From Modestobacter italicus (GTDB lineage Bacteria; Actinomycetota; Actinomycetes; Mycobacteriales; Geodermatophilaceae), in NCBI RefSeq assembly GCF_019799965.1, contig NZ_JABGCJ010000003.1, forward strand, positions 532,637-596,636: 64,000 nt of DNA, given 5' to 3'. The translations under genes were made by a program, and so were the position numbers. The notes beneath the pieces were generated by a model. The model searched no databases and was not told where the DNA came from. It saw nothing but the letters and a program-made list of their open reading frames with translations. Positions within the stretch are counted from its first letter, which is position 1, and each line of letters begins with the position of its first letter. Shown here piece by piece: positions 55,514 through 63,916 of the stretch.

Positions 55514-55589
55514 GTCGTCACCTCGCTGGCGCTCGTCGACGCCGCTCGCGCGGCGCTGCTGTGCTCTCTGGATGAGCTCGCAAGCTCGC
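55514..55589. repeat. REP-like palindromic spacer between nuoE and nuoD
   Basis: On the minus strand GTGAGCGAGCTTGCGAGCTC occurs just after the nuoD stop, with nested GAGC repeats. Every other junction in nuoA-N overlaps or is under 40 bases, so this spacer stands out. The GAGCTCGC centre resembles that of the hairpin at 35281-35327. Confidence 0.4.
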
Positions 55590-56912
55590 TCACCTGTCGA
55601 CTCCCCCCATCACGGGGTCGATCGAGGCGATCGCGGCGATGACGTCGGCGATCATGCCGCCCTCGCTCATCGCCGCGGTGGCCTGCAGGTTCACGAAGCT
55701 GGGGTCGCGGACGTGCACCCGGAACGGGCGGGTGCCCCCGTCGCTGACCACGTGGTAGCCGAGCTCCCCGCGGGGCGACTCGATGGCCGTGTAGACCTGG
55801 CCGGCCGGCACCCGGAAGCCCTCGGTGACCAGCTTGAAGTGGTGGATCAGGGCCTCCATCGACTGGCCCATGATGTGCCGGACATGGTCCAGGGAGTTGC
55901 CCATCCCGTCGGCGCCGAGGGACAGCTGCGCCGGCCAGGCGATCTTCTTGTCCTCGACCATCACCGGCCCGGGCTCCAGCCGGTCCAGCGCCTGACCGAT
56001 GATCTTGATCGACTCGGTGATCTCGCCCATCCGGACCAGGTACCGGCCCCAGGCGTCGCAGGTGTCGGCCGTCGGCACCTCGAAGTCGTAGGTCTCGTAG
56101 CCCAGGTACGGCTCGACCTTGCGCATGTCCCAGGGGAGCCCCGCCGCGCGGAGCACCGGGCCGGTGACACCCAGGGCCACACAGCCGGTGAGGTCGAGGT
56201 AGCCGACGTCCTTGAGCCGGCGCTGCCAGATCGGCTGGCCGGTGAGCAGCCGGTGGGTGCCGGCGACCCGCTCGGGGAGGACGGCGAGCAGCTCCCGCAC
56301 GGACTCCACGGCCCCCTCGGGGAGGTCCTGCGCCAGCCCGCCGGGGCGGACGTAGGCGTGGTTCATCCGCAGCCCGGTGATCTCCTCGAGCACGTCCAGG
56401 ACCAGCTCCCGCTCCCGGAAGCCGTTGGTCATGCCGGTGAGCGCGCCCATCTCCATGCCGAAGGTGGCCAGCGCGACCAGGTGCGAGGCGATCCGGTTGA
56501 GCTCCATGACCAGCACCCGGATGGTCTGCGCCCGGGGCGGCGCCTCGATGCCGAGGAGCTTCTCCACGGCCAGGCAGTAGGCGGTCTCGTTGAACAGTGG
56601 CGCCAGGTAGTCCATCCGCGTGACCAGGGTCGTGCCCTGGGTCCAGGTGCGGTACTCGGTCGTCTTCTCGATGCCGGTGTGCAGGTAGCCGATGACGACG
56701 CGGGCCTGGGTGACCGTCTCGCCCTCGAGGTCGAGCACCAGCCGGAGCACCCCGTGGGTCGAGGGGTGCTGCGGCCCCATGTTGACCACGAGCCGTTCGT
56801 CCTCGTGGATGTCGGCGCCGAAGGTCTGGTCCCAGTCGCCGCCGGTGACCGTGTAGACCCGGCCCTCGGTCGTCGCCCGCGAGCCGGCGTACGGGTCCTG
56901 GGTGGTGGTCAT
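55590..56912 (-). CDS. nuoD: NADH-quinone oxidoreductase subunit D
   Basis: NuoD is the 49-kDa-type subunit that forms the quinone site with NuoB. The 440-residue product has [59 protein letters not shown] and the C-terminal [21 protein letters not shown]. The His and Tyr known to contact quinone are in the first and third of these. ATG at 56912 overlaps nuoC by 4 bases. Confidence 0.97.
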   Translation of the reverse strand: MTTTQDPYAGSRATTEGRVYTVTGGDWDQTFGADIHEDERLVVNMGPQHPSTHGVLRLVLDLEGETVTQARVVIGYLHTGIEKTTEYRTWTQGTTLVTRMDYLAPLFNETAYCLAVEKLLGIEAPPRAQTIRVLVMELNRIASHLVALATFGMEMGALTGMTNGFRERELVLDVLEEITGLRMNHAYVRPGGLAQDLPEGAVESVRELLAVLPERVAGTHRLLTGQPIWQRRLKDVGYLDLTGCVALGVTGPVLRAAGLPWDMRKVEPYLGYETYDFEVPTADTCDAWGRYLVRMGEITESIKIIGQALDRLEPGPVMVEDKKIAWPAQLSLGADGMGNSLDHVRHIMGQSMEALIHHFKLVTEGFRVPAGQVYTAIESPRGELGYHVVSDGGTRPFRVHVRDPSFVNLQATAAMSEGGMIADVIAAIASIDPVMGGVDR

Positions 56913-57628
56913 CGGTAGCTCCGGCGCTCGTCGGGCGGGGGGATCTGGGCGCCCTTGTACTCGACCGGGACGCCGCCGAGCGGGTAGTCCTTGCGCTGGG
57001 GGTGGCCCTCCCAGTCGTCGGGCATGAGGATCCGGGTCAGCGCCGGGTGGCCGTCGAAGACGACGCCGAACATGTCCCAGGCCTCCCGCTCGTGCCAGTC
57101 CGCCGTCGGGTAGACGGAGGTGACCGACGGGACGTGCGGGTCCTCGGCCGTCACCGCCACCTCCAGCCGGATCCGGCGGCGGTAGGTCATCGACGTCAGG
57201 TGGTAGACGACGTGCAGCCGGGGGCGGCCGGGCGTCGCGGCCGGGCCACCGCTGTCGGCGTAGTCGACGCCGGAGACGCTGCTGCACAGCTCGAAGCGCA
57301 GCGACTCGTCGTCCCGTAGGGCCCGGACGAGGGTGAGCAGGTGCTCGCGGGCGACGAAGTACGTGATCTCGCCCCGGTCGACCAGGACCCGGTGGACGGC
57401 GGCGGCGTAGGTGGCCTCGCCGACCGCGTCGGTCAGCGCATCGGTGACCTCGTCGAACCAGCCGCCGTAGGGCCGGTCGGTGGAGTGCAGCGCGACGGCG
57501 CCGCCGGGCTCGACCCGGACCAGGCCGCCGAACCCGGAGGTGTCACCGCTGCCGGTGACCCCGAAGGCGCCCTTGCGGAAGCCCCCGCCGGGGGCGGTCG
57601 CGGCTCCGAAGCCGGCCTCGTCGCTCAT
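56909..57628 (-). CDS. nuoC: NADH-quinone oxidoreductase subunit C
   Basis: NuoC is a peripheral-arm subunit without cofactor. The 239-residue product has [32 protein letters not shown] and the 30-kDa signature [23 protein letters not shown] ending in [18 protein letters not shown], in separate blocks. The N-terminal 45 residues are Gly-rich. The ATG at 57628 overlaps the nuoB stop by 4 bases. Confidence 0.97.
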   Translation of the reverse strand: MSDEAGFGAATAPGGGFRKGAFGVTGSGDTSGFGGLVRVEPGGAVALHSTDRPYGGWFDEVTDALTDAVGEATYAAAVHRVLVDRGEITYFVAREHLLTLVRALRDDESLRFELCSSVSGVDYADSGGPAATPGRPRLHVVYHLTSMTYRRRIRLEVAVTAEDPHVPSVTSVYPTADWHEREAWDMFGVVFDGHPALTRILMPDDWEGHPQRKDYPLGGVPVEYKGAQIPPPDERRSYR

Positions 57629-58290
57629 CGGTCCGCTCCGGGCAGGACGGCGTTGCCCCCGCGCTGCTCGATGGCGAACTGGCCGGTGCGGCCCTCGGCG
57701 GCGGCCTGCTCGTAGGCGCGCCGCGCCGCCGGGTCGGCCCGGACGCTGGAGGGCATCGCGAGGTGCAGCTCCGGAGCCGTGCCGTCGGAGCGGGCGGCGG
57801 CCTGCTCCCGGGCGCGCTTGGCGCCCAGCGGCTGGTGCTGGATCTTGTGGTGCAGCTTGAGGATGGCGTCGGTGAGCATCTCCGGCCGCGGCGGGCAGCC
57901 GGGCAGGTACATGTCCACCGGGACGATGTGGTCGACGCCCTGCACGATCGCGTAGTTGTTGAACATGCCGCCGGAGCTGGCGCAGACGCCCATGGCGAGC
58001 ACGTACCGCGGCTCGGGCATCTGGTCGTAGATCTGCCGGAGGACCGGGGCCATCTTCTGGCTGACCCGCCCCGCCACGATCATCAGGTCGGCCTGGCGGG
58101 GGGAGGCCCGGAAGACCTCCATGCCGAAGCGGGCCAGGTCGTAGCGGCCCGCACCCGAGGCCATCATCTCGATGGCACAGCAGGCCAGGCCGAAGGTGGC
58201 CGGCCACAGCGAGGACTTGCGGGTCCAGTTGACCAGCTTCTCCACGCTGGTCAGCAGGACGCCGCTGGGGAGCTTCTCCTCCAGGCCCAT
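57625..58290 (-). CDS. nuoB: NADH-quinone oxidoreductase subunit B
   Basis: NuoB carries cluster N2, which reduces quinone. The 221-residue product has [20 protein letters not shown] with the tandem Cys, [19 protein letters not shown], and [19 protein letters not shown], giving all four N2 ligands. A hydrophilic tail of about 45 residues follows. It starts with ATG 36 bases after nuoA. Confidence 0.97.
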   Translation of the reverse strand: MGLEEKLPSGVLLTSVEKLVNWTRKSSLWPATFGLACCAIEMMASGAGRYDLARFGMEVFRASPRQADLMIVAGRVSQKMAPVLRQIYDQMPEPRYVLAMGVCASSGGMFNNYAIVQGVDHIVPVDMYLPGCPPRPEMLTDAILKLHHKIQHQPLGAKRAREQAAARSDGTAPELHLAMPSSVRADPAARRAYEQAAAEGRTGQFAIEQRGGNAVLPGADR

Positions 58291-58326
58291 GTCAGCGTCC
58301 CCTCTCCGTGGTCGGTGCGGCGCGGG

Positions 58327-58689
58327 TCAGTCCCACTCCAGCCCCCCGCGGCGCCACTCGTAGGCGAAGGCGATGAAGACCGTGCCGATGAAGACGGCCA
58401 TCGCGCCGAGACCCCACAGCCCCAGCGCGTCGTTGGCGACCGCCCACGGGTAGAGGAAGACGATCTCGATGTCGAAGACGATGAACAACATCGCGGTCAG
58501 GAAGTACTTGACCGGGATCCGCCCGCCGGTAAGCGGCTGGTCGACCGGCTCGATGCCGCACTCGTAGGCCTGGAGCTTGGCGCGGTTGTAGCGGCGCGGG
58601 CCGATGAACGGGGCGGCGGTCACCGAGAAGAGCGCGAAGCCCGCGGCGAGCACGAAGAGGCCGACGAGCGGCACGTAGTTCGACAGCAT
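58327..58689 (-). CDS. nuoA: NADH-quinone oxidoreductase subunit A
   Basis: NuoA is a three-helix membrane subunit. The 120-residue product has LSNYVPLVGLFVLAAGFALF, the loop with AYECGIEPVDQP, including the Cys that reports complex I conformation, KYFLTAMLFIVFDIEIVFLYPWA and a third helix. It is the first gene of the operon, with the ATG at 58689. The operator at 58818-58835 lies 128 bases upstream. Confidence 0.97.
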   Translation of the reverse strand: MLSNYVPLVGLFVLAAGFALFSVTAAPFIGPRRYNRAKLQAYECGIEPVDQPLTGGRIPVKYFLTAMLFIVFDIEIVFLYPWAVANDALGLWGLGAMAVFIGTVFIAFAYEWRRGGLEWD

Positions 58690-58817
58690 CAGCGCCGGCT
58701 CACCCCCACGACGGCGGGCGCAGCGGACACCGCTGCCCCACCCGCGTCGGGAGTGCACCTCGTCGTGCAGACCACGGAAGACGACCTCCACTCGGCCCCG
58801 GGACACCGGGGCAACGC

Positions 58818-58835
58818 TTGTGAACTACTTCACAA
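58818..58835. promoter_or_regulatory. Rex operator (redox-sensing repressor site)
   Basis: TTGTGAA-CTAC-TTCACAA is a perfect 7+7 dyad with four-base spacing, matching the Rex consensus TTGTGAA-N4-TTCACAA. Rex senses the NADH/NAD ratio and in Streptomyces represses nuo and cyd genes. Its position across the candidate -10 of the nuo promoter fits repression released at high NADH. Confidence 0.85.
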
Positions 58836-58850
58836 AGTCGAGCGGTCGAA
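58822..58850 (-). promoter_or_regulatory. Candidate promoter of the nuoA-N operon
   Basis: On the minus strand TTCGAC (58850-58845) and TAGTTC (58827-58822) are 17 bases apart. The -10 lies inside the Rex dyad, so Rex binding would block polymerase. The transcript would begin near 58815. Confidence 0.5.
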
Positions 58851-58886
58851 GCCTATCCATGCAACGCACCGGAACGCCAGGACCCC

Positions 58887-58904
58887 CGGTGACCGACTTC
58901 ACAC
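58887..58904. promoter_or_regulatory. Degenerate second Rex-like site
   Basis: CGGTGAC-CGAC-TTCACAC matches 10 of the 14 fixed positions of the Rex consensus, centred 69 bases from the perfect site. It could allow cooperative binding; it may also be chance. Confidence 0.3.
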
Positions 58905-58942
58905 CGAGGGTCCTGACCACTGCTACGAGCTGGGCGTTCGGG

Positions 58943-59086
58943 TCAGAGCGGCCCGGGGCTGGGCGACGGCGGCGGAGCGGTCGGGTCGGTGGGACCCGGG
59001 GTCGGGACGGGCGCCGGCGACGGCGGTGAGACCGGGTCGGTCGGCGACGGGGACGGCGAGGGCGGCTGGGGCGCAGGGGTCGTCAT
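58943..59086 (-). CDS. Small Pro/Ser/Thr-rich hypothetical protein
   Basis: An ATG at 59086, with a run of G four bases upstream, opens a 47-residue frame of which about half is Pro, as in SPSPSPTDPVSPPSPAPVP. It has no signal sequence or membrane segment. Pro-rich GC-rich frames arise by chance in such genomes, so expression is uncertain. Confidence 0.3.
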   Translation of the reverse strand: MTTPAPQPPSPSPSPTDPVSPPSPAPVPTPGPTDPTAPPPSPSPGPL

Positions 59087-59219
59087 GCCGCCCCCCCGTG
59101 CCCGGTCACCCATCGTGGAAACGGGAGCCGCCTCTGCCCACGGCGAACCGGTCGCCGAGGTGCGGGTCGCCGGACCTCGCTGGCACCGCCCACGCACGCT
59201 CCCCTGCGGCGAGCGGACC

Positions 59220-59430
59220 TCAGAACGGTGGCGGGTCGTCGGGATCGGGGGCGAGGCCGGTGCTCACCAGCTGGAGATCGGCAGGCAGCCGCAGGCCCGG
59301 TGGCCGGGTGGTGCGGGTGACGCCGGAGGGGGTGGTGACGTGCAGCGTGCCGTCGGGGCTCATCCGGTAGCGCCAGCCCGGGGCGTGGGTCTTGAGCCGG
59401 TGGTGCCGGCGGCAGAGGCAGCACAGGTTG
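59220..59430 (-). pseudogene. 3' half of an HNH endonuclease gene, cut by the integrated element
   Basis: The frame encodes NLCCLCRRHHRLKTHAPGWRY and ends in PADLQLVSTGLAPDPDDPPPF. CRRHHRLKTH is the C-terminal zinc/His part of the HNH nuclease domain found in actinobacterial 13E12/DUF222 repeat proteins. The 5' half lies beyond the element, at 63930-64000, in the same frame. A GTG at 59433-59435, partly in the element, might restart translation, but the product would lack the catalytic HNH residues. Confidence 0.85.
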
Positions 59431-59445
59431 TCCACCCATCACTAG
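59425..59445. other. Left attachment site (attL)
   Basis: AGGTTG core followed by the element arm CCATCACTAG (59436-59445). The chromosomal side is the HNH gene. Crossover is inferred at the TT of the core. Confidence 0.7.
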
Positions 59446-59454
59446 TCTCCCCCC

Positions 59455-60858
59455 ATGGCAACGGTGGTAGGCGCGGCAGCGGTGTACGCGCGGATCAGCA
59501 GCGACACCGAAGGCCGCGCCCTGGGCGTGACCCGGCAGCTTGAGGACTGTCGACGGCTGGCCGACTCTCTCGGTTGGCCGGTGGCTCAGGAGTACGTCGA
59601 CAACGACCTGTCGGCCTACTCCGGCAAGCGCCGCCCCGCCTACGAGCAGCTGCTGGCCGACCTGGCAGAAGGGCTGAGGGACGCGGTGATCTGCTATCAC
59701 GTGGACCGATTGACCCGCCGGCCGGTGGAGTTGGAGCAGTTCGTGGCCACCGTCGATGCCGCCGGCGTGCGGCAGGTCCGGTTCGTGTCCGGGGACATGG
59801 ACTTGGGCACCGGGGACGGGTTGCTGATCGGAAGGATCATGGCGGCGGTGGCAGCGAACGAGTCAGCGGCGAAGAGCCGACGAGTGCTCCGGAAGTTGGA
59901 CCAGATTGCTGCCGAGGGTCGTCCGCACGGCGGGAACCGGAGGCCGTTCGGATACGAGGACGACCGGGTGACAGTGCGGCCGGACGAGGCGGAGGTGATC
60001 CGGCAACTGGTGGCCCGCTACCTGGCCGGGGAGAGCCTGCGATTCCTGTGCAGCTGGCTGGAATCTAACGGCGTGCGGACCACCACCGGCGGCGAGTGGC
60101 ACAGTCCCTCCCTTCGGGGCGTGCTGAAGTCAGGCCGGATCGCTGGACTGCGGGAGCATCGCGGCGAAGTGGTCGGCCCGGCAGTGTGGGACGCGATCAT
60201 CAGCCCGGCCGACCGGGACCGCGTGCTGGCCCGCATGGCTGAGGCGGCGGTGACCGGCCGCCGGTCCCCGCGCCGCTACCTGCTGTCGGGGTTGCTGCGA
60301 TGCGGGCGGTGCGGAGGCAAGTTGTTCAGCTCCCCGCGAGGCGAGACGCGCCGCTACGTGTGCGTGTCCGGGCCGGATCACGGCGGCGGGTGCGGGCGCC
60401 TGACCGTTGTGGCTGAGCCGGTCGAGCAGCTGCTGGTCGAAGCGGTCCTGCAGCGGCTCGACAGCCCGCAACTGGCCCAGACGCTCACCGGTCGCGGCGG
60501 TGACGTCCTGGCGCTCGAGCTCAGCGACGGCCTGGCCGCCGACCAGGAGCAGCTCGACGAGCTGGCGGTGATGTTCGGCAAGCAGGAGATCAGCGCCCGA
60601 GAGTGGCGAGCGGCCAGGCAGCCCATCGAACGGCGCATGACCGACCGGCAACGGCAGCTGACCGCCGCCACCAGCACTGAGGCCCTGGCCGGTCTGCCCG
60701 GCAACAGCGGCCCACTCCGACAGCAATGGGCAGAGCTGAGCCTCACGCGACAGGCAGCCATCGTCTCAGCGGTCATCGACCACGCCGTCATCGCTCCCGG
60801 TCAGCCCGGTAGTCGCTCCCTGGACCCGACCCGTGTCCGGCCGGTCTGGCGCTTGTGA
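59455..60858 (+). CDS. Large serine recombinase (integrase)
   Basis: The 467-residue product has a resolvase catalytic domain (residues 6-150) with VYARISSD carrying the nucleophile (Ser15), DRLTRRPVELEQF and GRIMAAVAANESAAKSRRV, then a recombinase domain (about 175-260, PFGYEDDRVTVRPDEAEVIR, GEWHSPSLRGVLKSGRIAG), a zinc ribbon (LRCGRCGGKLF with VCVSG and GCG, about 281-320) and a coiled-coil C-terminus. This is the phage-integrase class of serine recombinase, which crosses short att sites. The ATG at 59455 lies 26 bases inside the left junction and lacks a Shine-Dalgarno sequence. The promoter appears to lie at the other end of the element. Confidence 0.94.
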   Translation: MATVVGAAAVYARISSDTEGRALGVTRQLEDCRRLADSLGWPVAQEYVDNDLSAYSGKRRPAYEQLLADLAEGLRDAVICYHVDRLTRRPVELEQFVATVDAAGVRQVRFVSGDMDLGTGDGLLIGRIMAAVAANESAAKSRRVLRKLDQIAAEGRPHGGNRRPFGYEDDRVTVRPDEAEVIRQLVARYLAGESLRFLCSWLESNGVRTTTGGEWHSPSLRGVLKSGRIAGLREHRGEVVGPAVWDAIISPADRDRVLARMAEAAVTGRRSPRRYLLSGLLRCGRCGGKLFSSPRGETRRYVCVSGPDHGGGCGRLTVVAEPVEQLLVEAVLQRLDSPQLAQTLTGRGGDVLALELSDGLAADQEQLDELAVMFGKQEISAREWRAARQPIERRMTDRQRQLTAATSTEALAGLPGNSGPLRQQWAELSLTRQAAIVSAVIDHAVIAPGQPGSRSLDPTRVRPVWRL

Positions 60859-61035
60859 CCTCTCCGGCGACCGGCTTCGGCCCGTGCGCCGGTCGGTACC
60901 GGAACCTGCCGTGGGCGGGGACAGCAGCGCGGCCACCCTTGCCAGCACGTGCGGATCGGTGATCAGCACCGGAACGCCCTGCTCGGCGCACGATGCGCTC
61001 AGCCAGGCCGCGACGGCCTCTCGGCTCAACCCCAT
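60766..61035 (-). CDS. Small conserved-type protein downstream of the Rep gene
   Basis: The 89-residue product begins MGLSREAVAAWLSASCAEQG and continues VPVLITDPHVLARVAALL, a pattern seen in small proteins encoded beside RepSA genes of actinobacterial elements; the rest is Arg/Thr/Gly-rich and probably disordered. The ATG at 61035 overlaps the end of the Rep gene, suggesting co-translation. Its 3' end overlaps the recombinase gene antisense by 93 bases. Function is unknown; it could be a replication accessory or an excision factor. Confidence 0.65.
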   Translation of the reverse strand: MGLSREAVAAWLSASCAEQGVPVLITDPHVLARVAALLSPPTAGSGTDRRTGRSRSPERSQAPDRPDTGRVQGATTGLTGSDDGVVDDR

Positions 61036-61997
61036 ACCGACTCCACCGCCGCAGGCACATCACCCGGGCTGGCCTCGCCAGCTGAAGGTGCCGACCCGAA
61101 AGCCGCCGCCGGCGGGGCCAGTTGGTCGGTCGACGCCGCGCCAGCAGCTCGCGTCAGCCGCGTGTTCTCCATGGCGGCGCGGTTGGCCGCTCGCACGTCT
61201 CGCACGGTGAGCCCCCACTGCCGCGAGGAGGACCAGGTGCGATACCGCGCCGGTGCGCTGCCCCGGGTGATCTCCCCGGTGCGGGTGTTCACCACGTCGA
61301 CCGCCCAGGGAACGTCTTCCCGCTGGTCGGTGGCTTTCGTGGCGTACTTCGCCGCGTAGCGGGCGTGCTGCTGAGGGGACAGCGGGGTCAAGTCCACCTG
61401 ACAGCCGAAGCCAGCAGCTAGCGCGATCCTCTGCACCTGGTCGCGTCGCAGCGGGTCGGAAGACCACACCAGGACGTGCAGGTGCAGCGCGCCGCGCTTC
61501 TGGACCTCGACCACCCGGAAGTACTCGAACCGGCACACCCGCGAGAGGCTCAGCCGCAGCCGGTTCCATGCCTGACCGGCGGCCGCGTTCCACTCCGCGA
61601 GGTCCCCGACCCGGCAACCGCAGGGGCCACCGCCACCCGGGCGACCAGGCACCCACCGGGCGTGTTCGCGCTCACCCGGTGCGGTCAACGTCAAGAAGCT
61701 TCCGTGGCCGCGATGCGCCGTCGCGGAGCGGGACTCCACTATCCGGACGAGCAGCCGTCGGTATCGGTCGGAGCAGGGCACGCACCGGGAAGCCCGGTGT
61801 GCCCGGCAAGCCCAGACGAGACGGCGATCGCAGACGCGACACACGACGAGCAGGGGCGAAGTGCAGTCCAACCCAGCGACGCCGCCTCCAGGCAGGTAGC
61901 CCACCACGCGCAGTCCCCGGACGCCCGGCGGGCAGACGCACCCCGGCTTCTCTTCGGCTGGTTGGACATGACGACGCGGCTCAGCGAGCGCAGACAC
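61026..61997 (-). CDS. RepSA-like rolling-circle replication initiator
   Basis: The 323-residue product resembles the initiators of pSAM2-type elements: a Cys/His-rich zinc region (VVCRVCDRRLVWACRAH, RCVPCSDRYRRLL, about residues 51-83), FLTLTAPGE (motif I, about 101-109), the HUH motif GALHLHVLVW (His172/His174) and a Tyr segment YAAKYATK (Tyr214/Tyr218) that would nick the origin. It therefore should initiate rolling-circle replication of the excised circle. Start is GTG at 61997. No clear ribosome-binding site is visible. Confidence 0.88.
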   Translation of the reverse strand: MSALAEPRRHVQPAEEKPGCVCPPGVRGLRVVGYLPGGGVAGLDCTSPLLVVCRVCDRRLVWACRAHRASRCVPCSDRYRRLLVRIVESRSATAHRGHGSFLTLTAPGEREHARWVPGRPGGGGPCGCRVGDLAEWNAAAGQAWNRLRLSLSRVCRFEYFRVVEVQKRGALHLHVLVWSSDPLRRDQVQRIALAAGFGCQVDLTPLSPQQHARYAAKYATKATDQREDVPWAVDVVNTRTGEITRGSAPARYRTWSSSRQWGLTVRDVRAANRAAMENTRLTRAAGAASTDQLAPPAAAFGSAPSAGEASPGDVPAAVESVWG

Positions 61998-62661
61998 GGA
62001 CGCGGCCGGAAGCGTCGGTCAGGAAGACGGGGCGGCCACGGCGGACAGCGCGGGCACGCGTGGAACGAGCAGACATGAGGCTTCCAGGGAGACGACGGGA
62101 CGCGACAGATGTGCGTAGTCGCCGCCGGTCGGCCGCCGGTCGGGGACGCACTCTGTGATGTCGTCTCGCGGGCCGATCCCCTGTAAGTGGCTGGTCCCGG
62201 GCGGGGTTCGCCTCGATGGACCCCGGGGTGCAGTCGACATAGTGACACGAGCCCAGGGCGAGCGGAAGCAGCCGCAGGCCAGGCGCGTGTTGAGTTAGTG
62301 CAGGAAGAGGGTCAAGAGGCGACCCCTCCGGGGTCGCCTACGACGCCCGGCAGGCACGGGGTCGGCCACAGGCCGCGACCCGGGCGCTCCGCACCCTCCA
62401 GCCGCGACCTGCGGTCGCCCCCCCCGTCCGTCGAGGGCGCCACAGGTGCCGACGCAGCGCACGGGCGCCCTCCGGGCGACCCTTCGGGCAGACCCGTGCA
62501 CCACGACGACCCCCGCGGCAGATGCACTCACTACCGGGGGCCGGGGAAGAAGGGAGTCACGGTAGCGGCCCGAGCTACGTTGCTACCTCAAGTCCAGAGC
62601 GCGCGCCTGCGGCGCACGCTCTCGGGCTCCTGCAGCAGTCTAGGAACGGGAAGGGCCGATA
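61998..62661. other. Noncoding region of the element, candidate replication origin
   Basis: This 664-base region separates the Rep gene from the cargo gene. It has a perfect hairpin at 62317-62339, an inverted repeat GAGCG/CGCTC at 62597-62621, and a lower-GC right part. Open frames here are short and lack credible starts. Origins often lie next to the Rep gene, so this is the best candidate. Confidence 0.45.
62317..62339. terminator. Perfect hairpin in the element noncoding region
   Basis: AGGCGACCCC and GGGGTCGCCT form a 10-base stem with a TCC loop. On the minus side it is followed by CTTGACCCTCTTCC. It may be a terminator or an origin hairpin. Confidence 0.5.
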
Positions 62662-63786
62662 GTGCTAACGAGCGTGCTGGAATCTCTCCTTCCTGGCGCG
62701 AGACAGCTCCGGCCACCGTTGATCACAGGACTCCTATGGACCCTGCTGATCTGGCTGTTTCTCGCAGATTCGATTCCATCGCCCGACGATGCAACGGGCT
62801 GGATTGATCAGGTCTACGGAGTCGTTGGCGCGGCGGGCCCCGTGGGGACGGGCGTCGTCCTCTCAGTCCTTGTCTTCGCCTTGGGCGCCATGCTCTCAGG
62901 CCTATCCGAGGCAGTCAGCGCTATTGTCGGCAAAGCGGCGAGTCGCGCCCAAAGAGCCTATCGCTGGCAGATTCACGCACAGAGATCTCGGCGCCGACTC
63001 AGGCGTGAGGTGGCCACGCTTGCCCGCGATCTGGAACGACGAAAACTCGCTATCCAGCAGGCGTCCGAAGCGGATCGAGCGAAGCTCCAAAAGCGTGCGG
63101 ATCAACAAGAGGCAGAGTTGAGCGCCGTCAGTGAAAGATTGAATATCGTTGAGCGAAAGAAGGTTCGCCGGCTGCTACTCCCAGACTCAAGTGCCAACCT
63201 GCGGGCCCTGGGCACGCTTCCCGCGACGGCAGGAGAGGGTCTCGAGAGAAACCTGATTTCGTCCGCCTGGACGCAGGGCCTGTCATCCCTAAGTGGCGAA
63301 GAAGACGGATACGTGCGCGAGATGGATACCTACGGGCTAGCCGAGCAGCCTCCGCGAATTAGCGACTTGTCCGAGGGCGTAGAAGAAGAGTTTTCTGGCG
63401 ATCCGCTGGACGTTCTTAGATCCCTTGACGAACAGCTCTACTTAGAACTCGACCGCGAGCGCGCCGAACGAGACGTGCGTTTGGCTATAGCTGTTCCAGC
63501 CTTGGCCTTGTCCATTTACGCTGCGCTTCAATGGAGCAGCTGGTGGATCCTAGCGTGCACCCTCCCGCTGTCTTTCATAGTTCGCTACTCGTTCGCTTCG
63601 ACACAAGAGCGCACTCGCGTCTTACGGCTCGTTCAAGTGCGCAGCCTGCGGACGCCGAGCATCCAACGCGCCTATGACGCAGGCCGAACAACGGCTCGCC
63701 TAGTGATAAAGCAGCGACAAGAAAGACGACGAGCAGAGGAAAATCGCAAGCAAGAGAGCGCAACGTCGCCCGCCCCCCTCCAGTGA
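62662..63786 (+). CDS. Membrane/coiled-coil cargo protein of unknown function
   Basis: The 374-residue product has two N-terminal membrane segments (about 19-36 and 62-88), a strongly charged coiled coil (about 95-168), an acidic soluble middle (about 170-265), a second membrane pair (about 272-290 and 292-311), and a basic helical C-terminus. It resembles no family I can name. The gene is much richer in A+T than the rest of the window (TTA, AGA, ATA codons occur) so it came from another source. The start GTG at 62662 follows AAGGG. Position as sole cargo of a small element is typical of phage-defence or fitness genes; that is inference only. Confidence 0.8.
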   Translation: MLTSVLESLLPGARQLRPPLITGLLWTLLIWLFLADSIPSPDDATGWIDQVYGVVGAAGPVGTGVVLSVLVFALGAMLSGLSEAVSAIVGKAASRAQRAYRWQIHAQRSRRRLRREVATLARDLERRKLAIQQASEADRAKLQKRADQQEAELSAVSERLNIVERKKVRRLLLPDSSANLRALGTLPATAGEGLERNLISSAWTQGLSSLSGEEDGYVREMDTYGLAEQPPRISDLSEGVEEEFSGDPLDVLRSLDEQLYLELDRERAERDVRLAIAVPALALSIYAALQWSSWWILACTLPLSFIVRYSFASTQERTRVLRLVQVRSLRTPSIQRAYDAGRTTARLVIKQRQERRRAEENRKQESATSPAPLQ

Positions 63787-63803
63787 GTCTGATCGCCCGA
63801 CCC

Positions 63804-63832
63804 TTGAGGGTGGCCTAACGATTCGTTAGGTC
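63804..63832 (+). promoter_or_regulatory. Candidate recombinase promoter at the right end
   Basis: TTGAGG (63804-63809) and TAGGTC (63827-63832) are 17 bases apart. In the integrated state it points out of the element into the disrupted HNH gene (antisense); in the circle it points across attP into the recombinase gene, giving a leader of about 120 bases. Confidence 0.45.
63814..63830. promoter_or_regulatory. Perfect operator-like dyad inside the promoter
   Basis: CCTAACGA-T-TCGTTAGG is a perfect 8+8 dyad located between -35 and -10. CTAACGAT also begins the attP arm at 63917-63926, so the same protein, possibly the recombinase, could bind both. Confidence 0.65.
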
Positions 63833-63916
63833 GACGACAGTGCGGCACCCGCATGCGGACACCGCGCGGAACAGGCGCCGGCAAGGCAGCCGGGTACCAC
63901 CGGCAGGGGGGTGTGC

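Larger units (their letters stand above)
58690..58942. other. Upstream region of the nuo operon
   Basis: The stretch contains the nuo promoter and Rex-type operators described separately and no gene. A GGACCC/GGGTCC inverted repeat (58880-58913) at its far end could terminate the small Pro-rich gene on the same strand, or simply overlap the second degenerate operator. Confidence 0.6.

Noticed and set aside
61739-62248. 169-codon open frame on the minus strand across the start of the Rep gene
   Set aside because: It overlaps the RepSA-like gene in another frame; its Ser/Arg/Pro/Cys-rich sequence has no family features.
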